This document shows, in pieces, positions 62,293-64,000 of a stretch of DNA of 64,000 nt (positions are counted from its first letter, which is position 1; the number at the start of each line of letters is the position of its first letter). The notes under the pieces are model-generated. The model worked only from the letters and a program-made list of their open reading frames with translations, made no database searches and was not told the origin of the DNA. A program made the translations under genes and the position numbers. The DNA comes from Bog-532 sp963742875 (GTDB taxonomy: Bacteria > Actinomycetota > Actinomycetes > Streptosporangiales > Streptosporangiaceae), in contig CAVUNO010000020.1 of the NCBI GenBank assembly GCA_963742875.1, positions 28,375 to 92,374 of the forward strand. The letters run 5' to 3'.

Positions 62293-62610
62293 GTGGCGAC
62301 GTACGAGGGCCGTTTGGAGCTGACATGGACCAACAAGGACCGGCGCCTGCTGGCTCCCGAGGACGGTTCGTACGAGTGGGTGTCGGCCGAGGACTACAGG
62401 GTCGCCGAGGTGCGCCTGCTCCACGACGTCAGTACAGTCGGTGAGATCGGCCGGGACCGCGCAGGTGACAACCTGCTCATAAAGGGCGACGCGCTGAACG
62501 CCCTTACCAGCCTCTCCCACTTGCCGGAGTTCACCTCCCAATACCTGGGCAAGGTCCGCCTCTGCTACATTGATCCGCCCTTCAACACGGGGCAGGCGTT
62601 CACGCACTAC
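62293..62610 (+). pseudogene. Adenine-specific DNA methyltransferase (type III Mod-like), N-terminal part
   Basis: GTG 62293 begins VATYEGRLELTWTNKDRRLL. Family features: LLIKGDALNALTSLSHLPEF (SAM-binding region) and VRLCYIDPPFNTGQAFTHYD, with the catalytic DPPF motif. At about 62610 similarity stops and an unrelated GC-rich frame follows to 62739. The usual protein has more than 500 residues, so 80% or more is missing. No restriction subunit is near. It is the stub of a restriction-modification gene cut by a deletion. Confidence 0.75.
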
Positions 62611-62941
62611 GACGCCCGTGCCCGCCCGCTAGCGACACGATCACGCCCAGGATCACGGCCGCAACGGGCAGGTCCAGGTGGAAGAGCCCTGGCTGGGCAC
62701 AGATCCGGAAACCTAGCCGGATCAGCTCCCGCAGATTAGTCGCCCTCATCCAGCACGGTCACGGTGATGCACGAAGCTGTCTTCCTCGCTTCCGATTGTC
62801 TAGCTCGCGGCCTGGTCCTGGTGAGTGGTGGTTGCCATCCCGCGGATCATTGCTGGGCTGTTCGCCGGACTGGCGGCGTGCCCATCACGTGCCCCGTCCC
62901 TTTCACCATCGGAGGGACGTGGAGGTCCGCCTCTGACGGGG
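62611..62941. other. No intact gene; minus-strand membrane fragment
   Basis: The minus strand of 62611-62739 reads ELIRLGFRICAQPGLFHLDL then VAAVILGVIVSLAGGHG, perhaps a permease scrap. The rest holds nothing I recognise. Confidence 0.3.
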
Positions 62942-63211
62942 CTATGAGCGCCGGGACAGCAGCCGTGCGGCCTCCCGGAACGGCACGATCAGGTACACCG
63001 TGAGACCGAAGTACAGCGCCACCGCCAGTTCTGGCAGGGCGAGCCCGATGAGGATCGCGATCACATACCCGATCACCACGGGCAGCAGTTTCCGCTGGTC
63101 GCTGTGCACCTCTACTCCCCGCGGGGAGTAGAGGTGCGCGCGCCGCGCATACCCGTCCAGGGCGGACCCCAGGAGGCGGATGGCCAGGAGCGTGAGCCCG
63201 TACAGGGTGAC
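62942..63211 (-). pseudogene. TMEM175-type (DUF1211) membrane protein, C-terminal part
   Basis: The last 89 codons of a minus-strand frame read LYGLTLLAIRLLGSALDGYA, KLLPVVIGYVIAILIGLALP and ELAVALYFGLTVYLIVPFRE. This resembles the second half of TMEM175-like potassium channels of bacteria. The N-terminal half, with the pore motif FSxD, is missing; upstream the frame runs into unrelated Ser/Arg-rich sequence. A 32-bp perfect palindrome lies within the coding part. Confidence 0.65.
63106..63137. repeat. 32-bp perfect palindrome within the TMEM175-like frame
   Basis: GCACCTCTACTCCCCG at 63106-63121 is followed directly by its exact reverse complement at 63122-63137, without a spacer. On the minus strand it encodes AHLYSPRGVEVHS. 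Confidence 0.95.
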
Positions 63212-63678
63212 CCCGGAGCCTCTACGGACACTCCGGCCAGAAACCACGGGGCAGGGGCAAGCCTGCCCGGACCGGACGCGGGCCATCCCCTGCACGGTGC
63301 AGGCCGTCACCGGGCCGCCTCCAGCGGGAACAGACAGCCGTCGTCCACGGATACGGCGGATCCGCGTACGCTCCGACGCCCGCCAATACGTGCCCGCGAC
63401 CTGGGGACCATTTGGGGACCACACGACACGCACGCAGCCGGAGAATCCGCATGTGATCGAACATCCTGCTATACCCGCACAACCCGGTTGAGCTGCAAAA
63501 ACGCCTACTCCACCGTCCTGGGGGTCAAGGGCGCTGCTCATGGAGGGTGATCGCTTCGGCCGTGCGGCCCGCGTCCTGGTAGGTGGTGGCGAGGAAAACC
63601 TTGAGGAAAACCTTCGGGATAACATAAAGCTAAATTGAGTAAACGCCGGATCGGCAAGGACCCTGGTCGGTTGAAACC
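63212..63678. other. No intact gene; integrase-junction-like DNA
   Basis: A 467-bp gap. The phrase GGGGACCATTTGGGGACCAC near 63400-63420 is a short direct repeat. A tetratricopeptide scrap lies at 63525-63593. Nothing else is recognised. Confidence 0.35.
63525..63593 (-). pseudogene. TPR repeat scrap
   Basis: Minus-strand codons read LATTYQDAGRTAEAITLHEQ to a TGA at 63525. This is a single TPR_12-type helix pair, in the style of the repeats at 43399-44722, but it has no gene around it. Confidence 0.5.
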
Positions 63679-64000
63679 TCATTCGCTTTCATCGCCGAGC
63701 GCCCGCATTTGCTCTTCGATCTCGGCCAGCCGAGCGGCGTATGTCTGAGTAAGGGCATCGCGCCATAGGAGATCGTGCTGGTGTCGCTCCACGTTCTGTT
63801 GGAAAGCCAGGACCTGGCCCACGAAGGTGCCCATCCCGAACATGGCACCGACAATCAGGGCTATACCTAGCTCGCGCCACGAGTGGCCGAGGAAGATGCA
63901 GACGATGCCGAAGGCGAACAAGGCGGTGTCCAGGCCGACGTAGAGCCAGGCAAAGCCCGTCGAGGCGAGCGGTACAGGTATCTGGAATCTGCCAAAGTTG
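63679..64000 (-). CDS. Membrane protein of unknown function (5' end beyond window)
   Basis: The frame is open to the right edge of the window, so the start is not seen. Visible segments: STGFAWLYVGLDTALFAFGI, CIFLGHSWRELGIALIVGAM and FGMGTFVGQVLAFQQ, two or three membrane helices. They are followed by a charged coiled-coil-like tail (NVERHQHDLLWRDALTQTYA, ARLAEIEEQMRALGDESE). No family is recognised. The stop is at 63679. Confidence 0.55.
   Translation of the reverse strand, partial: NFGRFQIPVPLASTGFAWLYVGLDTALFAFGIVCIFLGHSWRELGIALIVGAMFGMGTFVGQVLAFQQNVERHQHDLLWRDALTQTYAARLAEIEEQMRALGDESE

Overview
The window is high-GC DNA with actinobacterial features: many GTG starts, GGAGG-type ribosome binding sites and high-GC codon use. 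It holds the purS-purQ-purL-(sterol carrier protein)-purF-purM-DUF3073-valine dehydrogenase-bldC block known from Streptomyces and relatives. bldC, DUF3073, a FadE5-like acyl-CoA dehydrogenase and a mechanosensitive channel with a zinc-ribbon tail point to a Streptomyces/Streptosporangiales-type actinomycete. I cannot name the species from sequence alone.

Layout. 0-6.3 kb is accessory: a RelE-like toxin end, a tRNA-Gly-like attachment scar, a PLP enzyme gene split by an ISAs1-family element with a 10-bp target duplication, a probable PPi-dependent phosphofructokinase, and a response regulator next to broken KaiC-like and integrase pieces. 6.3-36 kb is mostly core: YnfA, release factor 3, an LCP ligase, an acyl-CoA dehydrogenase, a Dabb protein, a rhomboid protease, a 2-oxo acid dehydrogenase operon (E1a-E1b-E2), the purine block, valine dehydrogenase, bldC, mscL, recQ and an SDR. 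From about 35.7 kb the window is a graveyard of accessory DNA. It holds a transposase/sigma-factor chimera beside an anti-sigma factor, a broken EamA transporter, remnants of an aromatic biosynthesis cluster, an intact ABC efflux operon with its own regulator and a perfect operator palindrome, a Ser/Thr kinase-NB-ARC-TPR gene split by an IS256-family element carrying a nested IS110-family element, three paralogous lipoproteins, a beta-lactamase-fold gene split by a second IS256-family element, an OafA-type acyltransferase, a LysM-transglycosylase, recombinase debris, a truncated methyltransferase, and two long perfect palindromes.

How genes work together. PurS, PurQ and PurL form FGAM synthetase; PurF and PurM catalyse steps one and five of IMP synthesis. 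E1a, E1b and E2 form a branched-chain or pyruvate-type dehydrogenase that would use the keto acids made by the nearby valine dehydrogenase. The GbsR/MarR-type regulator, DrrA-like ATPase and DrrB-like permease overlap by ATGA junctions and look like a self-regulated drug-efflux unit.

Two cautions. Many core genes (purL, purF, E2, valine dehydrogenase, the sterol carrier gene) show single-base frame breaks while the protein stays conserved on both sides; this looks more like base-level sequence error than decay. Three genes cut by insertion sequences can be rebuilt in silico exactly by removing the element and one copy of its target duplication, which is strong internal evidence for the IS boundaries. 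I did not find a convincing complete new defence or biosynthetic system. The best candidates are the split kinase-NB-ARC-TPR gene beside the lipoprotein array, the IS110 inverted-repeat leader as a possible bridge RNA, and the two long palindromes.
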